A program made the translations under genes and the position numbers. Shown piece by piece: positions 7,234-15,659 of a stretch of DNA of 35,561 nucleotides (positions are counted from its first letter, which is position 1; every line of letters starts with the position of its first letter). The DNA is from JBCCGE01 sp039029455 (lineage in GTDB: Bacteria > Pseudomonadota > Gammaproteobacteria > Arenicellales > Poriferihabitantaceae), in assembly GCA_039029455.1 (NCBI GenBank), contig JBCCGE010000032.1, forward strand, positions 1 to 35,561, in the 5' to 3' direction. Under the pieces are notes generated by a model, which saw only the letters and a list, made by a program, of their open reading frames with translations, searched no databases and had not been told where the DNA came from.

Positions 7234-8247
7234 GTGCAACAGAATGCACAGATCAAATCTCCATTGGAGCAAACCGTGATACCCCCAATCATTCACCAAA
7301 CCTGGAAGAACAATCAGCTATCGCACAGATGGCAAAGCTTCGCAAATTCCTGGAAACGTCATCATCCCGACTGGGAATATATGTTCTGGACTGATGATGA
7401 CGGGATGTCATTCGTCGACGAGCACTATCCCGAGTTCTTTGCTGTTTACAGCAACTACCCCTACAACATTCAGCGCGCGGATGCATTGCGATATCTGGTG
7501 CTGCTGCATTACGGAGGTCTCTATGCCGATATGGATTACGAATGTCTTCAGTCGTTTGACGCCTTCCGACACGAACACGGTTTTCTGTGCGCGCAGGAAC
7601 CTCACGTTCATGCTCTGCAGCACGGAGTAGAGGGTCTGCTTTGCAACGCGCTAATGTTGTCGAAACCTGATCATTTATTTCTGCATGAGATTATCAATGA
7701 ACTTTCGACACAGACTGAGGACACCGTAACGCATTCCGATGTGCTGAGTTCAACGGGTCCTCTGATGCTGCAACGCGTGTTTGATCGTACGACCTTGAGC
7801 GACATTGAAGTGCTGCCGTTTCACGTTTTCTGCCCTCTCGAAAACGGGTCCAAATATCTCAAAATGTTAGATCGAAATGACGACAAATCTGAGCTCGTCC
7901 GCACACGCTTGATAGAAAAGGGCTGTTTCGCTGTCCATCACTGGGATAACTCCTGGATGGGAGAACTGGCCGGTAAGCTGGTCAACCCGGAACCCGCGAA
8001 TGTTGCCGGATTTCATTTCTACCCGGGACTGGATTCCAATGGCAACGATATCGAAAACGGCGGCCGAAACATACCAAAACTCGCCAGAAAATGCCTGGCG
8101 ACTGAGGATGCCATTGCGTTTAATACAGACGGGTTTATCAAGCGCAGCCTGCGGCCGCCAGATCAGTGGACTGAAATGGGCTGCGGTGACGGACTGGAGG
8201 GGCTTTATGTGAAAACCCGTCGTCTTCACGAGGTCTCTGGTGAGTAG
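7234..8247 (+). CDS. OCH1-like glycosyltransferase with DXD motif
   Basis: A 337-residue soluble glycosyltransferase of the Gly_transf_sug (DXD) type related to OCH1 mannosyltransferases. It shows IPPIIHQTWK (17-26), the tryptophan-rich WEYMFWTDDD, the RADALRYLVLLHYGGLYADMDYE block with the nucleotide-sugar/metal-binding DMD, and FFAVHHWDNSW-like C-terminal residues (CFAVHHWDNSWM). It probably transfers a hexose from a nucleotide sugar to a surface polysaccharide or lipid. Two starts are possible. One is GTG at 7234; the other is GTG at 7276, six bases after a GGAG, which would give MIPPIIHQTW and fits the family start better. It is alone, divergent from the AEC gene, and followed by 304 bp without genes. 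An FkbM methyltransferase 2 kb downstream could act on the same glycan, but this is inference. Confidence 0.82.
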   Translation: MQQNAQIKSPLEQTVIPPIIHQTWKNNQLSHRWQSFANSWKRHHPDWEYMFWTDDDGMSFVDEHYPEFFAVYSNYPYNIQRADALRYLVLLHYGGLYADMDYECLQSFDAFRHEHGFLCAQEPHVHALQHGVEGLLCNALMLSKPDHLFLHEIINELSTQTEDTVTHSDVLSSTGPLMLQRVFDRTTLSDIEVLPFHVFCPLENGSKYLKMLDRNDDKSELVRTRLIEKGCFAVHHWDNSWMGELAGKLVNPEPANVAGFHFYPGLDSNGNDIENGGRNIPKLARKCLATEDAIAFNTDGFIKRSLRPPDQWTEMGCGDGLEGLYVKTRRLHEVSGE

Positions 8248-8271
8248 TACCAAAAAACGCACTTGCCGGTC

Positions 8272-8286
8272 TCAGTCTGTGACTGA
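8272..8286. other. Perfect 6-bp hairpin after the glycosyltransferase
   Basis: TCAGTC, a TGT loop, then GACTGA form a perfect short hairpin 24 bp past the glycosyltransferase stop. No run of T follows, so it is not a standard intrinsic terminator. It may only stabilise the 3' end of the transcript, or be chance. Confidence 0.3.
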
Positions 8287-8297
8287 TCGAGTATATT

Positions 8298-8448
8298 AGG
8301 TAACCTCTGAACAAGTTATAGACGAACAGTTTGAGTTCAAAAACTGCAGGCAAACTGCGTAACAGAATGACTATCGCGCGCTTTTCCTGCCGTTGTCTTG
8401 AAGTTTTTGATTCTCAACTTGTTTCGCCCGGACTTGCTCTGAGACTTC
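8298..8448. mobile_element. MITE-like inverted-repeat element, copy B (degenerate)
   Basis: About 150 bp that align along their length with the element at 5042-5210 in the same orientation. Shared blocks are CCTCTG near the left end, TTTGAGT followed by four A's, AGAAyGACTAT, GCGCTTTyC...CTTGAA, CTCAA followed by TTCGCCC, and GAC...CTGAG at the right end. The left end CTCTGAACAAG and right end CTTGCTCTGAG are imperfect inverted repeats, and about ten bases in the left half of copy A are missing. It is clearly older or more decayed than copy A. It fills about half of the 304-bp gap (8248-8551) between the glycosyltransferase and acetate kinase; I see nothing else certain in that gap. Confidence 0.6.
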
Positions 8449-8551
8449 TTAATATCTGGAGCTTTGACCGTGCTCACAAAGTCCGGCCTGCAAACCATTC
8501 GCCGGCAGCACTGTCCATTGAGAAATAAAACCTAACTGGCAGAGAAGCGAT

Positions 8552-10312
8552 TTGAATATACTGGTTATTAACTGCGGATCATCGAGCGTCAAATTCCAGG
8601 TCATTGATATGGCCTCGGAGTCAACCGTAAAGAAAGGCAAGATTGAACGCATCGGAGAGGACGGCCTGACGCATGACAAGGCCGTGCGAGAAATTCTCGA
8701 TGGCGTCTGGGATCTGAATATAGGTGCAGTCGGACATCGCGTTGTTCACGGCGGAGAACGGTTTACCGATGCCGTCAATATAGACGATAGTGTGATTGAT
8801 GAAATCGACGCGCGTTCAGCCGATGCGCCTCTTCACAATCCTTACAATCTTGCCGCCATCCGATCGGCGCAAACTGCGTTTCCCGACATCCCTCACGTCG
8901 CTGTATTTGATACCGCTTTTCATGCCGCAATGCCGCGTCGAGCCAGACATTATGCAATTGATAGTGAGCTGGCTGAAGAGCACCGCATTCGCCGCTTTGG
9001 TTTTCACGGACCATCACATCAATACGTCTCTGGGCTCGTCTCGGATGCATTGGGACGGTCTGTTGATGAATTGAGAATAGTGTCGCTTCATCTGGGAAAT
9101 GGTGCGAGCGCCTGCGCCGTTGAGTTCGGACATTCTGCGGAAACCAGTATGGGTGCAACACCGCTGGAAGGTTTGGTGATGGGGACGCGGGCCGGCGATG
9201 TCGATGCCGGTGCCCTGCTTGGACTGCTTCGATCAGGAAAATTTGATACCGATAAGCTCGACACGCTGCTAAATCGCCAAAGCGGTCTGAAAGGTCTGTC
9301 CGGTATCGGCAATGATATGCGCGAGATTGAGGAAGCGGCTGCGGACGGAAATGACCGGGCTCGGCTGGCAATAAATGTCTTTGCACACCGGGCGAGAAAG
9401 TATATTGGCGCCTATGCTGCGGCCATGGGCGGACTGGACGCTGTCATATTTACAGGCGGTATTGGCGAGAACAGTGTTTCCATGCGTCGACGGATCCTGC
9501 AGCGGCTGCAGTTTCTGGGGCTTTATCTGGATGAGGATCGCAACACCGATGCCACCGTCGATCACGACAATCCTGTGGCGAGGGTCAGTCAGGACACATC
9601 CAGAGTGGACGTGTTTGTTGCCAAAACCAACGAAGAGTTGATGATTGCGCGACAAACTCACAAGATCGCAGTCGGAAGCTCACGGATCGATGCCAGTCAG
9701 GCGATACCGATTGCCGTCAGTGCCCGACACCTACATCTCAACGCCGAGACTTTCGCACAACTTTTTGGAGAAGACGCAAAACCCACTCACTACAAGGATA
9801 TTTCGCAACCCGGGCAGTACGCATGCGAAGAGAAAGTCAACCTCATTGGGCCCAGAAACAGAATTGACGGAGTGCGTTTGCTGGGTCCGTTTCGTTCAAA
9901 CAATCAGATCGAAATCGCCCGCACCGATGAGTTCAGACTGGGCGTGGATGCGCCGATTCGGGATTCGGGGAAAACCAAAGACTCTGCTCCGATTACTCTG
10001 GAGGGACCTGCCGGTACGGTGCATTTATCCGAGGGATTGATCTGCGCCCGCAGACATATCCACATGCACCCTGACGACGCTGCGCATTTTGGAGTGAAAG
10101 ACAAGGATGTCGTCGAAGTGGCCATCACTGGCGGGCCAAGGGATTTAGTATTTGGTGACGTCCTTATCCGGGTATCCAAAGGCTACAAACTGGAAATGCA
10201 TATCGACACTGATGAAGCCAACGCGGCCGAACTCAGTGGCGGTGCCACCGGAGATCTGGTGTATGAGGACGTGCAGGGTGCGGCGGCGCGACTGCGATGC
10301 ACTCGGACATGA
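8552..10312 (+). CDS. Acetate kinase fused to PduL-type phosphotransacylase
   Basis: A 586-residue fusion. Residues 1-370 are a full acetate/propionate kinase: NCGSSSVK (7-14), VGHRVVHGGE (60-69), VFDTAFH (118-124, catalytic Asp120), RRFGFHGPSH (147-156), LHLGNGAS (179-186), GTRAGDVDAG (211-220) and FTGGIGEN (300-307), ending NEELMIA. After a short linker, residues about 383-575 are a PduL-type phosphate acyltransferase: IPIAVSARHLHLN (385-397) and CARRHIHMHPDDAAHFGVKDKDVV (498-521), whose histidines match the metal site. The two halves catalyse acyl-CoA to acyl phosphate, then acyl phosphate plus ADP to acid plus ATP, so the whole acetate (or propionate) pathway lies in one chain. The start is TTG at 8552 with AGAGAAG upstream. 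The kinase is slightly short compared with about 400 for E. coli AckA. The FkbM gene overlaps its stop (ATGA). Confidence 0.92.
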   Translation: MNILVINCGSSSVKFQVIDMASESTVKKGKIERIGEDGLTHDKAVREILDGVWDLNIGAVGHRVVHGGERFTDAVNIDDSVIDEIDARSADAPLHNPYNLAAIRSAQTAFPDIPHVAVFDTAFHAAMPRRARHYAIDSELAEEHRIRRFGFHGPSHQYVSGLVSDALGRSVDELRIVSLHLGNGASACAVEFGHSAETSMGATPLEGLVMGTRAGDVDAGALLGLLRSGKFDTDKLDTLLNRQSGLKGLSGIGNDMREIEEAAADGNDRARLAINVFAHRARKYIGAYAAAMGGLDAVIFTGGIGENSVSMRRRILQRLQFLGLYLDEDRNTDATVDHDNPVARVSQDTSRVDVFVAKTNEELMIARQTHKIAVGSSRIDASQAIPIAVSARHLHLNAETFAQLFGEDAKPTHYKDISQPGQYACEEKVNLIGPRNRIDGVRLLGPFRSNNQIEIARTDEFRLGVDAPIRDSGKTKDSAPITLEGPAGTVHLSEGLICARRHIHMHPDDAAHFGVKDKDVVEVAITGGPRDLVFGDVLIRVSKGYKLEMHIDTDEANAAELSGGATGDLVYEDVQGAAARLRCTRT

Positions 10313-11295
10313 CGGAGTCCGATCCGATGTCGGTGTGGTCGCTGCATTACGCCAACAACTATTTGCAAGGGAAATACGGAGATGGAGAAGAGGTTGGTCT
10401 GAGCGTTGAAAAAATGTGGTCTCTGAGTGAGGCGGTGCGAACGTGGACGTTCAGCAATGCCGTAACGTTAGAACATCCTCCGCACAAAACGATTCGCAAA
10501 AATAACGCTGTTTTCGATGTCGTCGTCAGCGACCATCTGCCGTTCTGGCGACGGCTGGAGAAAGGTAAATGGGAACCCGGTACTTTTACAGTGCTGGATC
10601 AATTGCTGACGACGGACTCGGTGTATTTTGATATTGGAACGTGGATTGGACCCACACTGATGTACGCAGCACATAAAGCAGACATTTGTTACGGATTTGA
10701 GCCGGACCCGCTCGCGTTCCGGGAACTGGAGTGCAATCTGAAGTTGAATGCCCATACGGCATGGGCAAAAAATATTCTGATCGAAAACAAGGCGGTCTCA
10801 AATCAGAATGGCAGTATTGTTCTGTCCAGTCGAGGTGAGGGTGGGGACTCCATGTCCAGCACTATTTTGAATCGCTCGGAATCACAGCAGCACTGGAACG
10901 TAGAGACAACGGATCTGGTTGCAGCGCTTTCGCCACTGGCTGGAAAAAACCGCCATGTACTGCTGAAGATCGATATTGAGGGTGGCGAATATGAACTTCT
11001 TCCCGCTGTTTCGGGTCGACTGAAAGACAGTGGATGCGATATCTGTCTATCGCTGCATCCTGAGATTTATCTGAAGAGCATAAGTCCCGATATCTCTGAC
11101 GGAGTATCATCCCGGCTGCGCGCCCGCATCAAGCTGGCACTGATGCACTGGCATATTTATCGAATGATGCCGCACCGCCCCCGGACCAAAGATGGACGGC
11201 GCATTTGGATATTCCGCGAAATCTGCAAATGTCTGTCAGGTGTGAAACCTGAAAAGGACTGGGTTTCGGCAAAAATTTGGTCATCCGGTAACTAG
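10309..11295 (+). CDS. FkbM family methyltransferase
   Basis: A 328-residue SAM-dependent methyltransferase of the FkbM type. The SAM-binding start is VYFDIGTWIGPTLMYAAH, followed by YGFEPDPLAFRELECNLKLN, and the FkbM hallmark LLKIDIEGGEYELLP lies in the second half, with LSLHPEIY after it. FkbM enzymes O-methylate sugars or polyketides; in this context a surface-glycan sugar is the likely acceptor, though that is inference. I choose the ATG at 10309, which overlaps the stop of the fusion gene as ATGA, over the ATG at 10297. The N-terminal 90 residues, with several Trp and Tyr, are longer than the minimal domain and may bind the acceptor. The next gene follows after 2 bp, so three unrelated functions share one transcript. 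Confidence 0.85.
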   Translation: MTESDPMSVWSLHYANNYLQGKYGDGEEVGLSVEKMWSLSEAVRTWTFSNAVTLEHPPHKTIRKNNAVFDVVVSDHLPFWRRLEKGKWEPGTFTVLDQLLTTDSVYFDIGTWIGPTLMYAAHKADICYGFEPDPLAFRELECNLKLNAHTAWAKNILIENKAVSNQNGSIVLSSRGEGGDSMSSTILNRSESQQHWNVETTDLVAALSPLAGKNRHVLLKIDIEGGEYELLPAVSGRLKDSGCDICLSLHPEIYLKSISPDISDGVSSRLRARIKLALMHWHIYRMMPHRPRTKDGRRIWIFREICKCLSGVKPEKDWVSAKIWSSGN

Positions 11296-11297
11296 AC

Positions 11298-12512
11298 ATG
11301 AAAAAACACAAAGTCGAATTTCCAGGCAGCTTTTCCACCAGCCTGTCCGGGCTGATGGAAATGCCTGATCAGAATCCGAGAGCTTTCGTCCTGTTCGCCC
11401 ACTGCTTTACCTGTGGCAAGGATATTGCGGCGGCTTCAAGAGTTGCCAGATCGCTGGTGCAACGGGGTTTTGCCGTACTTCGTTTTGACTTCACCGGGCT
11501 TGGCGGCAGTGACGGTGATTTTGCCAATACCAGTTTTTCATCCAATGTGCAGGATTTGATTGCCGCAACGGACTATCTTCGCAGGGAATGGCGTGCTCCC
11601 GAGCTACTGATCGGACACAGCCTTGGCGGTACCGCGGTATTGAAGGCTGCAGAGTCAGTATCGGAAGTCACGGGTGTCGTCACTATCGGTTCGCCGGCAG
11701 ACGCCAACCATGTTGCCAAACAGTTTCAGTGTCACATCGACGAGATCGAATCTGAAGGTGAAGCGCAGGTCAGTCTTGCCGGTCGACCATTCACGATAAA
11801 GAAGCAGTTCCTGGACGACATCAACGAACAGGCTATGCCTGCGCTGCAGGCTCTCGGAAAAGCGCTGCTGGTGATGCACTCACCGGTGGACAATGTCGTT
11901 TCAGTTAATGAAGCCGAAAAAATCTATCGTGCGGCCCGGCATCCAAAAAGTTTCGTCAGTCTCGATAATGCGGATCATCTTTTGAGCGCAAAGGCCGATG
12001 CGGAATACGTCGCCGAGACAATCGCGGCGTGGGCCTCACGTTTTGTCGGGGGTACGGAAATTGTCGAAGTGCATCAGAACACAGTAGCCTCGGGAGAAGT
12101 GAAAGTAGTCTCACACAATGATCGTTTTACCCAAGAGATTTCTACCGACACTCACCATTGGTTTGCCGATGAACCGACACGTGTAGGCGGGGATGATCTG
12201 GGTCCGGATCCTTACGATCATCTATTGGCCTCACTCGGCGCCTGCACATCGATGACCCTGAGAATGTACGCTAATCGGAAGAAGTGGCCCCTGGATGGAG
12301 TCGAAATTGTGCTTCGACATCATCGTGAACATGGAGACGATTGCGCCAACTGTGATGAGGCGAATCCGCAGATCGATGTGATTACCCGGGTCGTCCGCCT
12401 GTCCGGTCACCTGGATGAATCGATGAGGGCACGACTGCTGGAAATCGCGGACCGCTGTCCGGTGCACAAAACCATGACAGGAAAGATCGAAATCGTGACC
12501 GAAGCCGGTTAG
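11298..12512 (+). CDS. Alpha/beta hydrolase-OsmC family fusion protein
   Basis: A 404-residue fusion. Residues about 1-252 are an alpha/beta hydrolase: FVLFAHCFTC (oxyanion region), RFDFTGLGGSDG, the nucleophile elbow GHSLGG with S108, D198 in SPVDNVV, and H227 in NADHLL complete a Ser-Asp-His triad. Residues about 262-404 are an OsmC/Ohr-type domain with the two peroxidatic-type cysteines, C316 in LGACTSMT and C387 in ADRCPVHKT. OsmC proteins reduce organic or fatty-acid hydroperoxides in the cytoplasm, and the hydrolase half may release acyl or ester substrates. The extra C349/C352 pair (DCANC) is in the region usual for this fused subgroup. This architecture is already known in many Proteobacteria. 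Its start is 2 bp after the FkbM stop. Confidence 0.9.
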   Translation: MKKHKVEFPGSFSTSLSGLMEMPDQNPRAFVLFAHCFTCGKDIAAASRVARSLVQRGFAVLRFDFTGLGGSDGDFANTSFSSNVQDLIAATDYLRREWRAPELLIGHSLGGTAVLKAAESVSEVTGVVTIGSPADANHVAKQFQCHIDEIESEGEAQVSLAGRPFTIKKQFLDDINEQAMPALQALGKALLVMHSPVDNVVSVNEAEKIYRAARHPKSFVSLDNADHLLSAKADAEYVAETIAAWASRFVGGTEIVEVHQNTVASGEVKVVSHNDRFTQEISTDTHHWFADEPTRVGGDDLGPDPYDHLLASLGACTSMTLRMYANRKKWPLDGVEIVLRHHREHGDDCANCDEANPQIDVITRVVRLSGHLDESMRARLLEIADRCPVHKTMTGKIEIVTEAG

Positions 12513-12547
12513 ACATCATGGTGCTCAGCGGATTTCCGCAAACCACT

Positions 12548-13432
12548 TCAGTGTCTTGACTCCGCATCCATGCGTTCCATTCTGGCAACCAGAAGTCCGC
12601 AGACAATGATCACTGCGCTGCCGCTAAGCATTGCGGCTGTGGGAATCTCTGAGAACATCAGCCATCCAAGCACGATCGCCCAGATGATAATGACGTATTC
12701 GAAAGGTGCGAGAACATAAACCGGCGCAAACTGATAGGCGTGCACGATTGCGTACTGGGCGAACAAAGTGATCAGCCCCACACTCAGCAGCAAAACCCAG
12801 TCCTCCGAAGACGGCGTGATCCAATTAAACGGCAGTGTCATTGATGTAATAATCAGAAATACCAGAGAGCCATAAAAAACCATCAGATCGGTATTTTCGG
12901 TGGCCGACATTTTGCGTGTCTGGATACCAAGCATGGCGAACATAAAGGCGCCGAATACAGCCGCAACAACACCTATCCAGTCCAGCGTGAGCTCATTAGG
13001 CTGAATGACAATCAATACGCCCGCAAACCCGGTCGCAAGAATCAGCTTGCGTTTGAAGTCTGCGGGCTCTCCCAGTAATGGACCGGAGAGTGCCGTAAGA
13101 AAGAGTGGTGACGACAATGCGATCGCAGTTGCGACCGAAAGGGGAAGTCTCGACAGGGCAAAGTAATAGATCAGAAAAGCGGTAAAGTTGAATGTGACCC
13201 GAAGAGCATGATCTTTTACCCGGCTGGTTCTGAACGTACTCAGGCCTTTTTGTCGATAGAGCCAGACAAAAAGAATCAGTACTACGACGATGCTGCGGCT
13301 GAACAGAATTTGAAACAGGGAATAACCCTGACTGAGCAGCTTTATAACGGCGTCCTGGATGGCGAACAGACTCATTGCGGTGCAGGCGAGGGTTGCACCA
13401 ACCATAGGTCTGTGAAAACGGCCGTGTTTCAT
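12548..13432 (-). CDS. DMT superfamily (EamA) transporter
   Basis: A 294-residue inner-membrane protein with ten hydrophobic segments in two EamA repeats (about residues 10-140 and 150-285). Typical patterns are FAIQDAVIKLLSQGYSLFQILFSRS in the first helices, SLFLTALSGPLLGE at the end of the first repeat, and APFEYVIIIWAIVLGWLMFSEIPT in the second. Such proteins export amino acids or other small metabolites; the substrate cannot be read from the sequence. It is divergent from the dioxygenase gene, with 70 bp between them, and convergent with the hydrolase-OsmC gene, 35 bp apart with no visible terminator. Confidence 0.88.
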   Translation of the reverse strand: MKHGRFHRPMVGATLACTAMSLFAIQDAVIKLLSQGYSLFQILFSRSIVVVLILFVWLYRQKGLSTFRTSRVKDHALRVTFNFTAFLIYYFALSRLPLSVATAIALSSPLFLTALSGPLLGEPADFKRKLILATGFAGVLIVIQPNELTLDWIGVVAAVFGAFMFAMLGIQTRKMSATENTDLMVFYGSLVFLIITSMTLPFNWITPSSEDWVLLLSVGLITLFAQYAIVHAYQFAPVYVLAPFEYVIIIWAIVLGWLMFSEIPTAAMLSGSAVIIVCGLLVARMERMDAESRH

Positions 13433-13502
13433 CTCGATATGAGCAGGTCAAAACGGTGAGCGTGCGCTAAAATTACGTTTCAGGCAATCAGTTTCGCGTC
13501 TT

Positions 13503-14306
13503 ATGTCCAAAAACCCTTTACTCAGTGATGCTGATGTCGCGAGATACCACGATCAGGGCTTTGTGGTACCGGATTTCAGATTGCCAGATGGACTGGTCCA
13601 GGAAATGAAACAGGCGTACGATGAATTACTAAACGCAAACAGCCATCTTTCATCGGATTTTCTACTTGGTCCACATTTGCTAAAGCCCGGTACACAGGGT
13701 GTTCGTGGCAATCAAAAGTGGTTTGATTTCGCCACATACGAACCGTTGATGGATATGGCGTCGCAATTGATAGGCGAGGATATTATTCTTTGGGGGACAA
13801 CGATATTCGGAAAGCCGGCGTATTCCGGGAAGGAAACGCCCTGGCATCAGGACGGGGATTATTACCCGATCAGACCGCTTGAAACCCTGACGATATGGAT
13901 TGCTCTGGATGACGTCACCGCAGAGAACGGACCTATGCGATTCATCCCCGGATCGCATAAAAGCAAAAGATCGTATCGACACCACTGGCGGGATGCAGAC
14001 GATCTGACGATTAATCTGACCTGCGATGTCGATCAGTTCGACGAGTCGGCTGCAGTGGATCTGATTCTTGAGGCGGGTCAGCTCTCGTTCCACGATGTCT
14101 ATATGATCCATGGATCGGCCGCCAATAACACCCCAAGCCGACGAGCTGCATTTATTGTTCGGCTGATGCCGGCAACCAGTTTATATGATCATGAACTGGG
14201 TGAGGAAATGGGTGCGAAGCATTCTGCCCACGATTATGGCAAGAGGCCGCTTTTTCTGGTGAGAGGACAAGATCGAAGTGGCAATAATTTCGACATTGGG
14301 CACTGA
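13503..14306 (+). CDS. Phytanoyl-CoA dioxygenase (PhyH) family protein
   Basis: A 267-residue Fe(II)/2-oxoglutarate-dependent oxygenase of the PhyH family. The iron ligands are visible as H115 and D117 in TPWHQDGDYYP and H203 in DVYMIHGSAAN. The 2-oxoglutarate-binding arginine is R213 or R214 in PSRRAAFIVR. LDDVTAENGPMRFIPGSHK around residues 135-152 is a strong family block. Members hydroxylate small molecules (ectoine, fatty acyl groups, natural products), so the substrate is open. It stands alone on the plus strand between minus-strand genes and meets the DarP gene end to end, with one base between the two stops. Confidence 0.88.
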   Translation: MSKNPLLSDADVARYHDQGFVVPDFRLPDGLVQEMKQAYDELLNANSHLSSDFLLGPHLLKPGTQGVRGNQKWFDFATYEPLMDMASQLIGEDIILWGTTIFGKPAYSGKETPWHQDGDYYPIRPLETLTIWIALDDVTAENGPMRFIPGSHKSKRSYRHHWRDADDLTINLTCDVDQFDESAAVDLILEAGQLSFHDVYMIHGSAANNTPSRRAAFIVRLMPATSLYDHELGEEMGAKHSAHDYGKRPLFLVRGQDRSGNNFDIGH

Positions 14307-14307
14307 A

Positions 14308-14874
14308 TTACGGCTCTTGGACTGAACGCCCGTTGTCGTAGTCGCCAACCAGTGACTTTAGAAACTGAAAAAGCTTTTTGTAAGCCACAGTCCTGACGGC
14401 TGTATCCTCCGCAGGTGCGGCGATTTCTTTTTGTGCGGATTGAACATGATGACGCAGCTTTTGTCTGTCGGCGCCATACTCGGTCACCAGAAACTGCATT
14501 AAATCAAGGTCACCTTGAATTAGTTGCTGCCTCCACTTTTCAATCTGGTGAATATGACCGACGGACTCGCTGTGACCTTTTTCGATCTCTGAAAGATGGG
14601 AGGCCAGTAACGAAACCTCGGCGTCGTCTGCAATTTTATTGAGATAACCGATTTGACGCTTGTAGGCCGATTTTTGCAGGCGGCCCGCTTCTACCAACTG
14701 TTCCGCCAGATGAGTGTCGCCCAGCCATTGCTTTATTTTTTGAGGGGAAAATCGCACAGCCTTCTCGATAATCTGACGTCGAGTGTGCATCTGCCGTTTT
14801 AATTCCGACTTGCTCGGTTTTTGCTCGGTCTCCGGAGCCGGGCGGGTAGAGGTTTGCCGCTGTGATCGAGGCAT
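14308..14874 (-). CDS. darP: Ribosome maturation protein DarP (YjgA/DUF615)
   Basis: A 188-residue basic, highly helical cytoplasmic protein of the DUF615/YjgA family (DarP), which in E. coli promotes late 50S subunit assembly. Typical features are the charged N-terminus leading into SKSELKRQMHTRRQIIEKAVRFSP, the AYKRQIGYLNKIA block in the middle, and HQIEKWRQQLIQGD. The N-terminal 20 residues are low-complexity and probably disordered. The length matches E. coli YjgA (about 183). It starts 2 bp after the stop of the DUF1289 gene and is the last gene of a minus-strand run. Confidence 0.88.
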   Translation of the reverse strand: MPRSQRQTSTRPAPETEQKPSKSELKRQMHTRRQIIEKAVRFSPQKIKQWLGDTHLAEQLVEAGRLQKSAYKRQIGYLNKIADDAEVSLLASHLSEIEKGHSESVGHIHQIEKWRQQLIQGDLDLMQFLVTEYGADRQKLRHHVQSAQKEIAAPAEDTAVRTVAYKKLFQFLKSLVGDYDNGRSVQEP

Positions 14875-14876
14875 TA

Positions 14877-15098
14877 CTAACGGTTGCGGATCCGCTCGAG
14901 TACCTCGAGTTTCTGCTCGCGCGTCATGATCATCCAGTTGCGGATTTCGTCAGCGGTTCGTTTACAGCCACGACAATGAGCTTGACCGTCAAAGGCACAA
15001 ACAGCCACGCAAGGTGAAGGTACGGTTCGATCTATTGCGGCGCGACTGCGTGAGCGTCGCCGATTCGGTCGTCTGGAATTGCTTTCAGTCTCAGCCAT
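14877..15098 (-). CDS. DUF1289 small cysteine-motif protein
   Basis: A 73-residue protein. After an arginine/serine-rich tail it carries the DUF1289 core SPCVAVCAF...HCRGCKRTADEIRNW with four cysteines in the CxxxC...CxxC spacing, then a short helix MTREQKLEVLERI. The cysteines suggest an Fe-S cluster or zinc, and the function of the family is not established. It is 2 bp upstream of darP and 15 bp downstream of a membrane-protein gene, consistent with a co-transcribed housekeeping run. Confidence 0.88.
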   Translation of the reverse strand: MAETESNSRRPNRRRSRSRAAIDRTVPSPCVAVCAFDGQAHCRGCKRTADEIRNWMIMTREQKLEVLERIRNR

Positions 15099-15113
15099 AA
15101 CTGAAAGTTGGCA

Positions 15114-15617
15114 CTATCGGTTCCGCTTTTCAACAGGCTTGCGATATTTTTCGGTCGCCCGAATCTCGAGCCCTCGAGACACCAAATGCTGCGTGAAACT
15201 GTGAAGATCGACCCCGCTGATTGGGTTGAGCTTGATGACATCACCGTTTTTCATAATCAGACGATATACCGGTCGGCTGTCTGACGCATTGGGTTCGGCG
15301 GCTTCATCAATATATTCAATGTCGCTGACTATGGCCTCGAATGAGGGGTCAACCTGATCGCTTGGAGACTGCCAGCTGATCAGGTCACCATCGACCCTGA
15401 TCACCCAGTCGCGGTACGCACCTTTAAGCTCGCTGGACTGAAAATACATGTAGCCACCAATCGCAATCAGCGCCAGACTGAATATCAGGTAGATGTGGGA
15501 TTTATCTTTTACCTGGCTGTAAATCAAAACAGCCAGGCCCAACACCGCCAGCCCGATGGCCCACGGCAGCAGTTGCCGGGCGACCAGGCTCGCGTTACCA
15601 ATGTATTCGAAATCCAC
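15114..15617 (-). CDS. Unknown membrane-anchored protein
   Basis: A 167-residue protein I do not recognise. The N-terminus has two hydrophobic segments (about residues 14-35 and 41-58) separated by a short charged KDKSH turn. The remaining hundred residues form a soluble, strand-rich domain (WVIRVDGDLISWQSP, YRLIMKNGDVIKLNPIS) that resembles a PH-like fold in layout, without a clear family match. It ends in a basic tail. It is 15 bp before the DUF1289 gene and 42 bp after the DUF4149 gene on the same strand. Confidence 0.65.
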   Translation of the reverse strand: MDFEYIGNASLVARQLLPWAIGLAVLGLAVLIYSQVKDKSHIYLIFSLALIAIGGYMYFQSSELKGAYRDWVIRVDGDLISWQSPSDQVDPSFEAIVSDIEYIDEAAEPNASDSRPVYRLIMKNGDVIKLNPISGVDLHSFTQHLVSRGLEIRATEKYRKPVEKRNR

Positions 15618-15659
15618 CGCCTCTTGCCGTTTCGTTTGTGTCTAACCGAATGCTGTTCG

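Noticed and set aside
8272..8286. The short hairpin after the glycosyltransferase as an intrinsic terminator
   Set aside because: It has only six pairs and no downstream T-run.
8775..9386. A 203-codon minus-strand frame inside the acetate kinase half
   Set aside because: His/Arg/Pro-rich antisense shadow of a strongly conserved enzyme.
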